The notes beneath the pieces were generated by a model, which made no database searches, had not been told where the DNA came from, and was given only the letters and a program-made list of their open reading frames with translations. DNA of 64,000 bases. It comes from Paraburkholderia oxyphila NBRC 105797 (lineage in GTDB: Bacteria; Pseudomonadota; Gammaproteobacteria; Burkholderiales; Burkholderiaceae). Location: positions 167,648-231,647 of the forward strand of contig NZ_BAYD01000005.1 of NCBI RefSeq assembly GCF_000685075.1, given 5' to 3'. The translations under genes were made by a program, and so were the position numbers. Positions within the stretch are counted from its first letter, which is position 1. Every line of letters begins with the position of its first letter. Positions 45,160 to 54,390 of this stretch are shown piece after piece.

Positions 45160-45858
45160 ATGAAGCGCGGTTACGCGGCATTGCTCTGCATGGCCGTCGC
45201 GGCGGGTTTGTGTTGGTCAGACGGTGAGGCCTCGGTTCCGCCTGGCAGGGGCGAGGGTACGGACGCCTGGTTGCGTAGCGGTACGGGGTTCTTTGTCACG
45301 TATGCGGGTGAGTTGCTCACGAGCGCCCACGTCGTGCGCGGGTGCGAGCGCATTGAAGTCTGGCCGACAGATGCCGCCTCGGGCATTGCTGCTTCACTCG
45401 AGTCGATAGACGAGCGTCTGGATGTGGCGCTGCTCGCGACACATCGCAGCGTCAGCCGGGTTGCCGTTCTCGGGGGCGGCCCCGTTTCCAGTGGGGCGTC
45501 TGTCTTCACGATCGGCTTCGCGCTCACGCCGTCCACGCCGCTCGATCCTGTCATCACGCGCGCTCGCGCGGTCGGCACAGTGCGCTCGCAGGGACGTCGG
45601 CTTCTGGTGTTGCGGGCGAGGCTGTATCAAGGAAACAGTGGCGGCCCGGTGATCGACGAACGCGGCACGCTCGTCGGCATGGTTATCGGACGCTATGTGA
45701 AGAGGCCGGGCATGGGCGTCGCTGTGTGTGCAAGCGAACTGGCGCGATTTCTCGCCGGGGCGCTGCGTAATTCGCAGACGCCGATGGCGCGTGCCAGTAA
45801 CGAAGATCCAGACAAGGAACTTCAGGGGATTGCCGCGTTGGTTCAATGCGTCAAATAG
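45160..45858 (+). CDS. Secreted trypsin-like serine protease
   Basis: 232 residues from ATG 45160. A signal peptide (AALLCMAVAAGLCW) is followed by a chymotrypsin-fold domain with an intact triad: H57 (LLTSAHVV), D88 (ERLDVALL) and S160 (YQGNSGGPV). No PDZ domain, unlike DegP/DegQ. Periplasmic. It lies 23 bp after the lipoprotein gene, so they are probably one transcript. Possibly a processing or effector protease for the island's system. Confidence 0.88.
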   Translation: MKRGYAALLCMAVAAGLCWSDGEASVPPGRGEGTDAWLRSGTGFFVTYAGELLTSAHVVRGCERIEVWPTDAASGIAASLESIDERLDVALLATHRSVSRVAVLGGGPVSSGASVFTIGFALTPSTPLDPVITRARAVGTVRSQGRRLLVLRARLYQGNSGGPVIDERGTLVGMVIGRYVKRPGMGVAVCASELARFLAGALRNSQTPMARASNEDPDKELQGIAALVQCVK

Positions 45859-45957
45859 CGGATGCGTTGCTTTTGACGCGCGTCTCTGTGGCTGGCCGCG
45901 AATGCGCTTCAGGCGTCGTGACCCACAGTAGCGTGATGTCTTGCAGGCGAGGAAGCC

Positions 45958-47931
45958 ATGGACACTCTGGAAGCGGAGCAGCAAGACCTGACGCAGGCGC
46001 CCAGGCATCAGGTCGACAACCTCCCGAATGATCGGACAAGGTTTCCCCGTCTACCGCGCGCGATCTCGTTGTTCGTCGCTGGGCATCGTTGGGATCGGCT
46101 CAAGCAGCATCCAGGCTACGACCTCGGGAAGGGGCCCGCATTTCGCTCGCTGGATCGCGTGCTCCGCCAGTTTTCCGACATTCGCGAACAGCCCCCGGAT
46201 GCTGCCGACGCACTCTTTCCGGGGGGGCTCTATTGCCCCGGTCGCCCAACCATACGCCTCGTCACAGGTCAGGCGGACGGTGTCGACGAATACGCCATCG
46301 CCGAGGCCGCGCGCCTGGGACTCCCCGTTGACCTCGTGGTGCCCGACTATTTGCAAGCGGGCGGCGAACGGTACGCGCAGCGCTCGGTCGCGCTGGGATG
46401 TCCGCAAGGCAAACTTCAGACGGATGATGAACCTTACGCAATGCGCGACGAGTTGGCGCTGAGTTACGCAGACGTACTGATTGCGGTTTGGGACGGGGGC
46501 GGCCCGCGCGGCACCGCTGGCGGTGTCGTGCGCCTGATTCGGCGAGCCGTCGAGGCGGGCCTGCCGATATTGTGGATCGACATGGCGGGCGCCGTGCACA
46601 CGATTGCGGACGATCTCGTTTCCGCGTTCTGCCTGTATGAACTGCACCAGCCCGATCCGAAGGGTGAACTGCTGCGAAGTCTCTTCAAACCTTGGGACCT
46701 GGAGAACGGTGTTCTGATCGAGTCGCTACGCCGACGTCTGAATCCGCTCGATCATTCGCTGGTTCGCCGCAACCGCGAAACGAAAATGTTGGCCCGGTAT
46801 GCGAGCGAGCGGCGCGGCCCTGCATTTTTCGAGGCGCGCACGGGCTTCAGCAACGAATGCATGTCGGCGCTCTTTCGCATGGATGGCCACGCGCTGGTCG
46901 ACAGCTTGCTCAAACTGGTGTTCGGCGCGGATGCCGTCCGCGTGCAGGATGTGCTCGGCGATGGTCACGCAGACGAAGCGCCCGGCAAAAGCGAGCCGGC
47001 AGCGCTCGATGGTCTCCAGGAGCGTTTCGAATGGAGCGATGCGCGCGCAACCTGCGCGGCAGGCAAGCATCGCAGCGGCATCTGGCAGCTATACGGCTTT
47101 TCAGCTGCCGCGGTTGTCGCTTCCGTATGGGGAATGTTGTTTTCCAGGGGGGAATCGAATGGGCCGATTGTCGAAATCGCTCTTGTTATTTCAATCATGT
47201 TCGTTCTTTGGCGGGCTCGTCATAACGGTTGGCACCGGCTCTGGCATGGTCACCGGTTCGTGGCGGAGCAGATTCGATGCCTGCGGATGTTGCGGCCTTT
47301 CCTGGCGATTCCGCAACCGTTTCATGAGCCCTTGTTCTGGCACGTGACCTCGTCGCATCGAGGGCACCAGCTTCGCAATGCCGAACTCTGGCTGCTGCAG
47401 CGAGCGCTTGGTGCAGACGGATTGCCGGCGTCATACTGCGGTTACGAACTCGCATCGGCGGACCGCCGCCAGTTGGCTGCCGATTTGCATCGAGAAGTCA
47501 ACGGTCAAATCGAGTTTCACGAGCGCACTTACGAAGACGCGACGCGATTGCACGAGGTGATGCACGAGTCGGCGACGATATTGTTCATTGCTGCCGCCGT
47601 TTCTACGGCGTTCAGACTCATTTTGAAGGGTGACCAATCGCACGTGCTCGAGCTCATCAGTGCGTCATGCCCGGCGCTGGCGGCAGCGTTGCACGGCGTG
47701 ATGACGAAGCTCGAGATTGGACGTGTCGCCATGCAGTCGTCGAGCGTGTATGCACGCCTTGCCGTGCTGGAGTCGGTCGTGGTGGGCGCGAAGGAAAGTA
47801 TCGCGCCTGCCGACTGGATCTCGATGGAACGCCTGCGAACCGACGCGATAGAAGTCGCGTCGCTGCTCTCGCAAGAAAACATCCGGTGGCGAGAACTGAT
47901 CAGTTACCAGGTCGCGGAGATTCCAGCGTGA
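45958..47931 (+). CDS. SLOG-like nucleotide-sensor protein with SLATT-like membrane module
   Basis: 657 residues. N-terminal Rossmann-like domain at about 35-210 with SLOG/DprA-LOG style motifs: LVTGQADGVDEYAIAEAARLG (101-121) and YADVLIAVWDGGGPRGTAGGV (170-190). Hydrophobic helices lie near 376-396, 403-419, 538-554 and 563-582, with helical soluble stretches after each pair (GHRFVAEQIRCLRMLRP; YARLAVLESVV), recalling SLATT-type membrane effectors linked to nucleotide signalling. SLOG domains in Thoeris bind NAD-derived signals made by TIR proteins. Starts 99 bp after the protease gene and overlaps the next gene by four bases. Fold calls are by motif only; a catalytic role is not suggested. 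Confidence 0.7.
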   Translation: MDTLEAEQQDLTQAPRHQVDNLPNDRTRFPRLPRAISLFVAGHRWDRLKQHPGYDLGKGPAFRSLDRVLRQFSDIREQPPDAADALFPGGLYCPGRPTIRLVTGQADGVDEYAIAEAARLGLPVDLVVPDYLQAGGERYAQRSVALGCPQGKLQTDDEPYAMRDELALSYADVLIAVWDGGGPRGTAGGVVRLIRRAVEAGLPILWIDMAGAVHTIADDLVSAFCLYELHQPDPKGELLRSLFKPWDLENGVLIESLRRRLNPLDHSLVRRNRETKMLARYASERRGPAFFEARTGFSNECMSALFRMDGHALVDSLLKLVFGADAVRVQDVLGDGHADEAPGKSEPAALDGLQERFEWSDARATCAAGKHRSGIWQLYGFSAAAVVASVWGMLFSRGESNGPIVEIALVISIMFVLWRARHNGWHRLWHGHRFVAEQIRCLRMLRPFLAIPQPFHEPLFWHVTSSHRGHQLRNAELWLLQRALGADGLPASYCGYELASADRRQLAADLHREVNGQIEFHERTYEDATRLHEVMHESATILFIAAAVSTAFRLILKGDQSHVLELISASCPALAAALHGVMTKLEIGRVAMQSSSVYARLAVLESVVVGAKESIAPADWISMERLRTDAIEVASLLSQENIRWRELISYQVAEIPA

Positions 47932-48383
47932 GCAAACCGTCGTCAATACCGGACTTGTCGCGCGACCCCGATGCGTTGCGCGTGATGACGCGCCCCGTGC
48001 TCGTTGCGGTGCGTTTTGCGGACGAGGATGGAACATGTGCGACGCTGGAAGGATCGGTGCGCTATCGGGCGGGCGACGCCATCGTCACCGGCGCGCTCGG
48101 AGAGCAGTGGCCGATCAGCCGCGACCGCTTTGAGCAAACGTACGAACGTGTGAGCGACGGGCGATACCGGAAGCGCCCCGCCATGGCGCACGCGCTGCGC
48201 CTGAAAGCCGCGATGCGCGTGCAGGTCGGCGGCGAAGGCGATGTGCTCGAAGGACAGCCAGGCGACTGGCTGCTGCAATATGGCGATGGCCGATACGGGA
48301 TTGTCGATGCCGATGTGTTCGCGCAGAGCTACGAAACCGTTGACGATGCGGGGCCAACCGGCGCTGCGGGCAGCCAGGTGTGA
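47928..48383 (+). CDS. Small protein with two PGDYG-like repeats
   Basis: 151 residues from GTG 47928, inside the stop of the SLOG gene (GTGA), with GGAG 8 bases upstream, so translationally coupled. Two related segments: 33-74 (VRYRAGDAIVTG, WPISRDRFEQTYE) and 102-138 (GQPGDWLLQYGDGRYGIVDADVF, SYETV). The second resembles the PGDYG domain, a small beta fold of unknown role. No membrane helix or signal peptide; probably a cytoplasmic partner or sensor for the SLOG-membrane protein. Confidence 0.72.
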   Translation: MSKPSSIPDLSRDPDALRVMTRPVLVAVRFADEDGTCATLEGSVRYRAGDAIVTGALGEQWPISRDRFEQTYERVSDGRYRKRPAMAHALRLKAAMRVQVGGEGDVLEGQPGDWLLQYGDGRYGIVDADVFAQSYETVDDAGPTGAAGSQV

Positions 48384-48403
48384 AGCGGACCGGGGGGTGT
48401 TCG

Positions 48404-48426
48404 CCGGCGCGAAAGCGCGCCGGTTT
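48404..48426. terminator. Hairpin between island operon and LysR gene
   Basis: Stem CCGGCGC / GCGCCGG, GAAAGC-type loop, then TTT on the plus strand; lies between convergent genes. Confidence 0.65.
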
Positions 48427-48428
48427 GC

Positions 48429-49322
48429 TCAGGCCACCGCAGCAATCTGCTCGCGCAGCCACTGGTGAGCCGGGTCGCGATGCACGCGCTCGTGCCACAG
48501 CATGCACACCTCATAACCCGGGACCTCGACCGGCGCGTCGACCACCTTGAGCGCGGGGTTGTCGCGCACGAGCCGCCACGGCAGCATCGCCACGAGGTCG
48601 GACTGCGCGAGCGCCGACATCACGAAAAGGAAATGCGGCACGGAGAGCACGACGCGGCGCGCGAGCCCGGCCTCGGCGAGCGTCTCGTCGGTCACGCCGC
48701 GAAAGCCGCCGCCGTCCGGCGAGACGATCACGTGCTCGAGCTCGCAGAACTGCTTCACGTTGGGGCGGCGCTTGAGCCGCGGATGGCCCGTACGCCCCGC
48801 GAGCACATACCGCTCCTTGAACAGCACGCGCTGGCGCAGGCCCTCGGGCGCGTCGCTGGTGATGTGGAACGCGAGGTCGATCTCGCCTTGTTCCGTCGCT
48901 TTGGCGATGCGCGGCGGGACGAGCTCGACAATCGCCAGGCGCGTATGCGGCGCCGCCGCGCGCAGGGCGCGCAGCATGGGCAGGACGACGGTCGATTCGC
49001 CATAGTCGGTGGCGGCAATGCGCCAGGTGTGCTGCGCGGCGGCCGGATCGAAGGGGCTGGCCGGGGCCACCGCGCGCTCCAACGCTTCGAGCGCTTCGCG
49101 CAAGGGCTCGCGCAGCGCCTGCGCGCGCGTCGTAGGCCGCATGCCGCGTGGGCCCGGCAGCAGGAGCGGGTCGCCTAGCAGCTCACGCAGCTTCGCCAGA
49201 TGCACGCTCACCGCCGGCTGCGAGAAGTTCAGGCGCACGGCGGCGCGCGTGACGTTGAGCTCGGCGAGCAGGACGTCGAGCGTGACCAGCAGATTGAGAT
49301 CGAGGCGGCGTAGATTAAGCAT
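48429..49322 (-). CDS. LysR family transcriptional regulator
   Basis: 297 residues. Winged helix at 6-65 (LDLNLLVTLDVLLAELNVTRAAV, FSQPAVSVHLAKLREL), NodD/SyrM-like opening. Divergent from the NQO1-like reductase gene with 99 bp between starts, its likely target; such pairs respond to quinones or electrophiles. Confidence 0.9.
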   Translation of the reverse strand: MLNLRRLDLNLLVTLDVLLAELNVTRAAVRLNFSQPAVSVHLAKLRELLGDPLLLPGPRGMRPTTRAQALREPLREALEALERAVAPASPFDPAAAQHTWRIAATDYGESTVVLPMLRALRAAAPHTRLAIVELVPPRIAKATEQGEIDLAFHITSDAPEGLRQRVLFKERYVLAGRTGHPRLKRRPNVKQFCELEHVIVSPDGGGFRGVTDETLAEAGLARRVVLSVPHFLFVMSALAQSDLVAMLPWRLVRDNPALKVVDAPVEVPGYEVCMLWHERVHRDPAHQWLREQIAAVA

Positions 49323-49421
49323 CGTAATACCTGTTATTGCCGATATTCATTTCAAATATAGCAGACGGATCCCTATGCTGAGAGCCATTCACCCGATCGA
49401 TTCAACCCACGGAGCTTCAGC

Positions 49422-50231
49422 ATGAATGTACTCATCGTCTACGCCCATCCCGAGCCGCGCTCGCTCAACGGGGCGCTCAAGGATTTCGCGCACGACCGTC
49501 TCACGCAGGCCGGCCATACGGTGCAGGTTTCGGACCTCTACGCAATGAACTGGAAGGCGGTCCTGGACGCGCAGGATGCGCCCGGACGCGACGCCGCCGC
49601 GCCGTTCAATCCGTCACTCGAATCGAAGCACGCTTTCGAGAGCGGCACACAAACCGCGGACATCGAGCGCGAGCAGGACAAGCTGCGGTGGGCCGACGCG
49701 GTCATCCTGCAGTTTCCGCTCTGGTGGTTCTCCATGCCCGCGATCCTCAAGGGCTGGATAGAGCGCGTCTATGCCTATGGGTTTGGGTATGGCGTGGGCG
49801 AGCATTCCGACCGGCGCTGGGGCAGTCGCTACGGCGAAGGCACGCTCGCGGGCAAGCGCGCGATGCTGGTCGTGACGACGGGCGGCTGGGAGTCGCATTA
49901 CAGTGCGCGCGGCGTCAATGGGCCGATCGACGACATCCTGTTTCCGATCCAGCACGGCGTGCTCTACTACCCGGGCTTCGATGTGCTGCCGCCGTTCCTC
50001 GTGTATCGCACCGGGCGCATGGACGAAGCACGCTTCGCGGCCACGCGCGAGGCATTGGGCGAACGGCTCGATACGCTATGGAGCACCGCGCCGATTGCGT
50101 TTCGTCCGCAGAATGCGGGGGCGTACGAGATTCCGGCGCTCACGTTGCGCGACGAGATCGCGCCGGGCAGCACCGGCTTTGCCGCGCATATCGAGCCGGC
50201 GGTAACGGCCGGGGCGCTATCGGACGCGTGA
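49422..50231 (+). CDS. NAD(P)H-quinone reductase/flavodoxin-like fold protein (NQO1/MdaB type)
   Basis: 269 residues. Flavodoxin-2 fold: NVLIVYAHPEPRSLNGALKD (FMN/FAD phosphate loop), DAVILQFPLWWFSMPAILKGWIERV and LVVTTGGWESHYSARG match NQO1-type reductases that reduce quinones by two electrons. Length (269) is nearer NQO1 than MdaB (about 193). Regulated presumably by the divergent LysR. Confidence 0.9.
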   Translation: MNVLIVYAHPEPRSLNGALKDFAHDRLTQAGHTVQVSDLYAMNWKAVLDAQDAPGRDAAAPFNPSLESKHAFESGTQTADIEREQDKLRWADAVILQFPLWWFSMPAILKGWIERVYAYGFGYGVGEHSDRRWGSRYGEGTLAGKRAMLVVTTGGWESHYSARGVNGPIDDILFPIQHGVLYYPGFDVLPPFLVYRTGRMDEARFAATREALGERLDTLWSTAPIAFRPQNAGAYEIPALTLRDEIAPGSTGFAAHIEPAVTAGALSDA

Positions 50232-50252
50232 TGGTGGTGGAGGGCGGGGGCT

Positions 50253-50726
50253 TCAGTGCCCCGGCCCGTTTTCGCGCGCGCAGCTCAGCACGAGCGTGTC
50301 ACCGGGCGACGCGCCTGCGCTGAGCGATGCGTCGTGAAACTCGTGGTTGCCGCATCGCCATTGCGCGCGATAGTCCACACGGCACGTCGCGAAGGACGTC
50401 ATCGTGCGCCCGGGGGGCGGCGCCTTCGACGCGGGAGTCGATGGGGAGCCCGGCGCGTGCGCGCCGAGCACGTACCCGCAGGTGAGCAAGCCATTGCAGT
50501 GCCGCGCGAGATCGCGTGTCGCATTGCCGTGTGGCGCACCGCAATTGGCACCCCACGTGCCGGAAACGATGGCGATTATCGGCGTGGCTGCCGCTTGCGC
50601 GACCGGGGTGGCAGTCGAGGACGAGGCCGCAGCGGGCCTCACGGTGTTCGCTGCAACGCTTTCCGACCACACGGCGAACGCGACGAAGGCCAGCGTGCCC
50701 AGCAAGATCCATCCAGCGGGTCTCAT
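50253..50726 (-). CDS. Secreted Cys-rich protein with galactose-lectin-like pattern
   Basis: 157 residues from ATG 50726 (GGAGG six bases upstream). Signal peptide (GWILLGTLAFVAFAVWSESVAA), then an Ala/Thr/Ser linker and a domain with SGTWGANCGAPHGNATRDLA, CNGLLTCGYVLG, CRVDYRAQWRCG. The spacing of six cysteines resembles the SUEL/Gal-lectin-type domain (xYGxxC, CxGxxxCxxxV). Carbohydrate binding is possible but unproven. Monocistronic, converging on the reductase gene. Confidence 0.75.
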   Translation of the reverse strand: MRPAGWILLGTLAFVAFAVWSESVAANTVRPAAASSSTATPVAQAAATPIIAIVSGTWGANCGAPHGNATRDLARHCNGLLTCGYVLGAHAPGSPSTPASKAPPPGRTMTSFATCRVDYRAQWRCGNHEFHDASLSAGASPGDTLVLSCARENGPGH

Positions 50727-50976
50727 GATGCGCCTCCAGTACGAGGCAGAGCACTTCGCTCGATTCAATAATAGATCGCCGCGCGGGCGGCACCCGCGCC
50801 CGGCTCTGGTGCGCAGCTACGCTGCAGTGCACCAGCAACTTTCATGAACCGCACATCAACGGTGGGTTGCGTGACTCGATGCGCGTCCCGGATGCTCCGT
50901 CACGAAAACGCTGCCGCCTGTGGGCGGCCCGTCGCAGAAGCCGCTGCGGCGATCACATTTCACTTTCCTCCGCCGC

Positions 50977-50992
50977 TGGCATACGTATTGCT
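50977..50992 (+). promoter_or_regulatory. Sigma-54 promoter of the NarK-type transporter
   Basis: TGGCATACGTATTGCT has the -24 GG and -12 GC exactly ten bases apart, the RpoN consensus (TGGCAC-N5-TTGC). Transcription would start near 51003, where the two-hairpin leader begins. Confidence 0.75.
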
Positions 50993-51003
50993 AAATAAGC
51001 TGC

Positions 51004-51150
51004 GAGGCCAATGACGGCCTCAGCGATTTCAGCTCGTCACGCAGGCGCGGGACGATGGCGACGAACAAGGCGGGGCAACGGCGTCCCGAGGCGGCATCCC
51101 ATGGAGCGGAACAGCTTCATGCGGATGCGCTTCGGGACGCTTTTTTATTT
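51004..51150 (+). promoter_or_regulatory. ANTAR-responsive two-hexaloop attenuator leader
   Basis: P1: stem GAGGCC / GGCCTC (51004-51009, 51016-51021) with hexaloop AATGAC. P2: stem CGGGGC / GTCCCG (51071-51076, 51083-51088) with hexaloop AACGGC. Both loops have A at position 1 and G at position 4, the recognition code of ANTAR-domain antiterminators (NasR, EutV). The 3' arm of P2 is also the 5' arm of the terminator, so protein binding to P2 would block termination. An ANTAR gene is not in the window. Confidence 0.85.
51081..51150 (+). terminator. Attenuator terminator in the narK-type leader
   Basis: A 13-bp stem (one G-T pair) between 51081-51093 and 51128-51140, then TTTTTTATTT; lies 80 bases before the start codon, so it acts as a conditional terminator. 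Confidence 0.85.
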
Positions 51151-51229
51151 GCGCATTTGAATCGGACTACGAAATAACGGAACCGGGGCGCCGTTGGCGT
51201 GCCGAGACTCATTACCTGGAGAGAGCCTC

Positions 51230-52624
51230 GTGAAAGGACTTTTGAGTTCGCTAAAGAGTGGCAACTGGCGCGCGCTGGTCGCGTGTTTCCTGTATTTCGA
51301 CACCGGCTTCACGGTGTGGGTGATGTTCGGCCCGCTCGCGCCGTTCATCCAGAAGGACATCAAGATGACGCCGGCCGAGCTCGGCCTGCTCGTCGCGGTG
51401 CCGGTGCTGGGCGCAGCCATTCTGCGCGTGACGCTCGGCAACCTCTACCAGGCCTGCGATGGCCGCAAGGTCGCGCTGATGGGCATCGCGCTTTCGGCGA
51501 TTCCCGCGCTCGTGCTGCTGCTGATGCCGGGTGCGCCGTCCTATACGCTGCTGCTCGTGCTCGGCGTGCTGCTGGGCGTGGGCGGCGCGAGCTTCGCGGT
51601 GGCGCTGCCGATGGCGGGCAGCAACTATCCGCCGAAGGTGCAGGGCCTCGTGCTCGGGCTCGCTGCCGCCGGCAATATCGGCGCGGTGCTCGACGGCTTC
51701 CTGTTTCCCGGGCTCGCCAACAGCCACGGCTGGATGCATGCCACGGGCGCGGCGCTGCCGCTGCTCGGTCTCGCCGCCACGGCCGTGTGCTTCTGGGCCC
51801 GCGATCTCGGCCAGAAGTCGGGCAGCGCGGCGCAGGCGCTGCGCGCGTTCTTCGTCACGCTCGCGGGTCTGATCGCGCTCGTGCTCGCCGTGCATGCGGG
51901 CGTGTTCGGCGCCGGCAAGACCGGCGTGCTGCTGCTGCCCGTGATGGGCGCGCTGCTCGCGATCGCCGTGCTGCCGCGCCACTATCGCGGCGTGCTCGCC
52001 GAAGGCGACACCTGGGTCATCATGCTCGTGTACAGCATCACGTTCGGTGGCTTCGTGGGCATGTCGTCGTATGTGAGCACGCTGCTCGTCTCGCTCTATC
52101 AGGTGCCCAGGCTCGAGGCCGGCGTGATCATGTCGCTGCTCGCGCTCACTGGCGCGATGGTGCGCCCCATCGGCGGGCTGATCGCCGACCGTATCTCGGG
52201 CGTGCGCGCGCTCGTGCTGCTGCTCGCGGCCATCTCGCTGTGCGATTTCGCGTTCGCCGCGTGGATGCCGCCGCTCGGCGCCGGCATCGCACTGCTCGCG
52301 CTCACCTATGTGTGCTTCGGTCTCGGCAACGGCGCGACGTTCCAGCTCGTGCCGCGCCGCTGGCACGGCCGCACGGGCCTGATGTCGGGCATCGTGGGCG
52401 CGGCGGGCGGCATCGGCGGATTCTATCTGCCGGTGATCATGGGCATCGCGCGAGAAAGCACGGGCAGCTATCAGATGGGCTTTGCGACGTTCGGCGCGCT
52501 CGCGGCGCTGGCGTTCATGCTGGTGCTCGCGCATCGTGCGCGCTGGCTCGGCTGGGCGCTGCCGCAGGAGGGCGCCGTGGCGCATGCGGCCGTGCAGACC
52601 GTGGAGGTGAGTGCGGGGAATTGA
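51230..52624 (+). CDS. NarK-type nitrate/nitrite MFS transporter
   Basis: 464 residues from GTG 51230 (GGAGAG 9 bases upstream). Twelve membrane helices of the nitrate-nitrite porter family: FLYFDTGFTVWVMFGPLAPF, the Gly-rich GVGGASFAVALPMAGSNYPP nitrate signature, and GLGNGATFQLVPRRW. Imports nitrate or nitrite for assimilation, in line with its sigma-54 promoter and ANTAR attenuator, both signs of nitrogen control. No nitrate reductase gene is adjacent. The leading family alternative is a nitrite exporter. Confidence 0.9.
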   Translation: MKGLLSSLKSGNWRALVACFLYFDTGFTVWVMFGPLAPFIQKDIKMTPAELGLLVAVPVLGAAILRVTLGNLYQACDGRKVALMGIALSAIPALVLLLMPGAPSYTLLLVLGVLLGVGGASFAVALPMAGSNYPPKVQGLVLGLAAAGNIGAVLDGFLFPGLANSHGWMHATGAALPLLGLAATAVCFWARDLGQKSGSAAQALRAFFVTLAGLIALVLAVHAGVFGAGKTGVLLLPVMGALLAIAVLPRHYRGVLAEGDTWVIMLVYSITFGGFVGMSSYVSTLLVSLYQVPRLEAGVIMSLLALTGAMVRPIGGLIADRISGVRALVLLLAAISLCDFAFAAWMPPLGAGIALLALTYVCFGLGNGATFQLVPRRWHGRTGLMSGIVGAAGGIGGFYLPVIMGIARESTGSYQMGFATFGALAALAFMLVLAHRARWLGWALPQEGAVAHAAVQTVEVSAGN

Positions 52625-52642
52625 GCGGGAAGGGGCCGCTGA

Positions 52643-54214
<1,572 letters not shown>

Positions 54215-54267
54215 ATCGGCTGATGGACTGCACGGCGCCTGGCGCCGTCGCGATCCGCGAGTCGAAC

Positions 54268-54321
54268 ATCCCCGCGTTACCGTCCGTTCGCCATGAACGG
54301 CCTGGTGCGCGGGGATTTTTG
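54268..54321 (+). terminator. Intrinsic terminator after argG
   Basis: ATCCCCGCG / CGCGGGGAT stem enclosing a second hairpin (CCGTTC / GAACGG), followed by TTTTT. Confidence 0.85.
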
Positions 54322-54390
54322 TATCCGGCGCCGTTCCGCGCGGTCCAGCCGATCGCCATGAACGGCGTTTGCGTGGGGCGCGTGGGGCGT

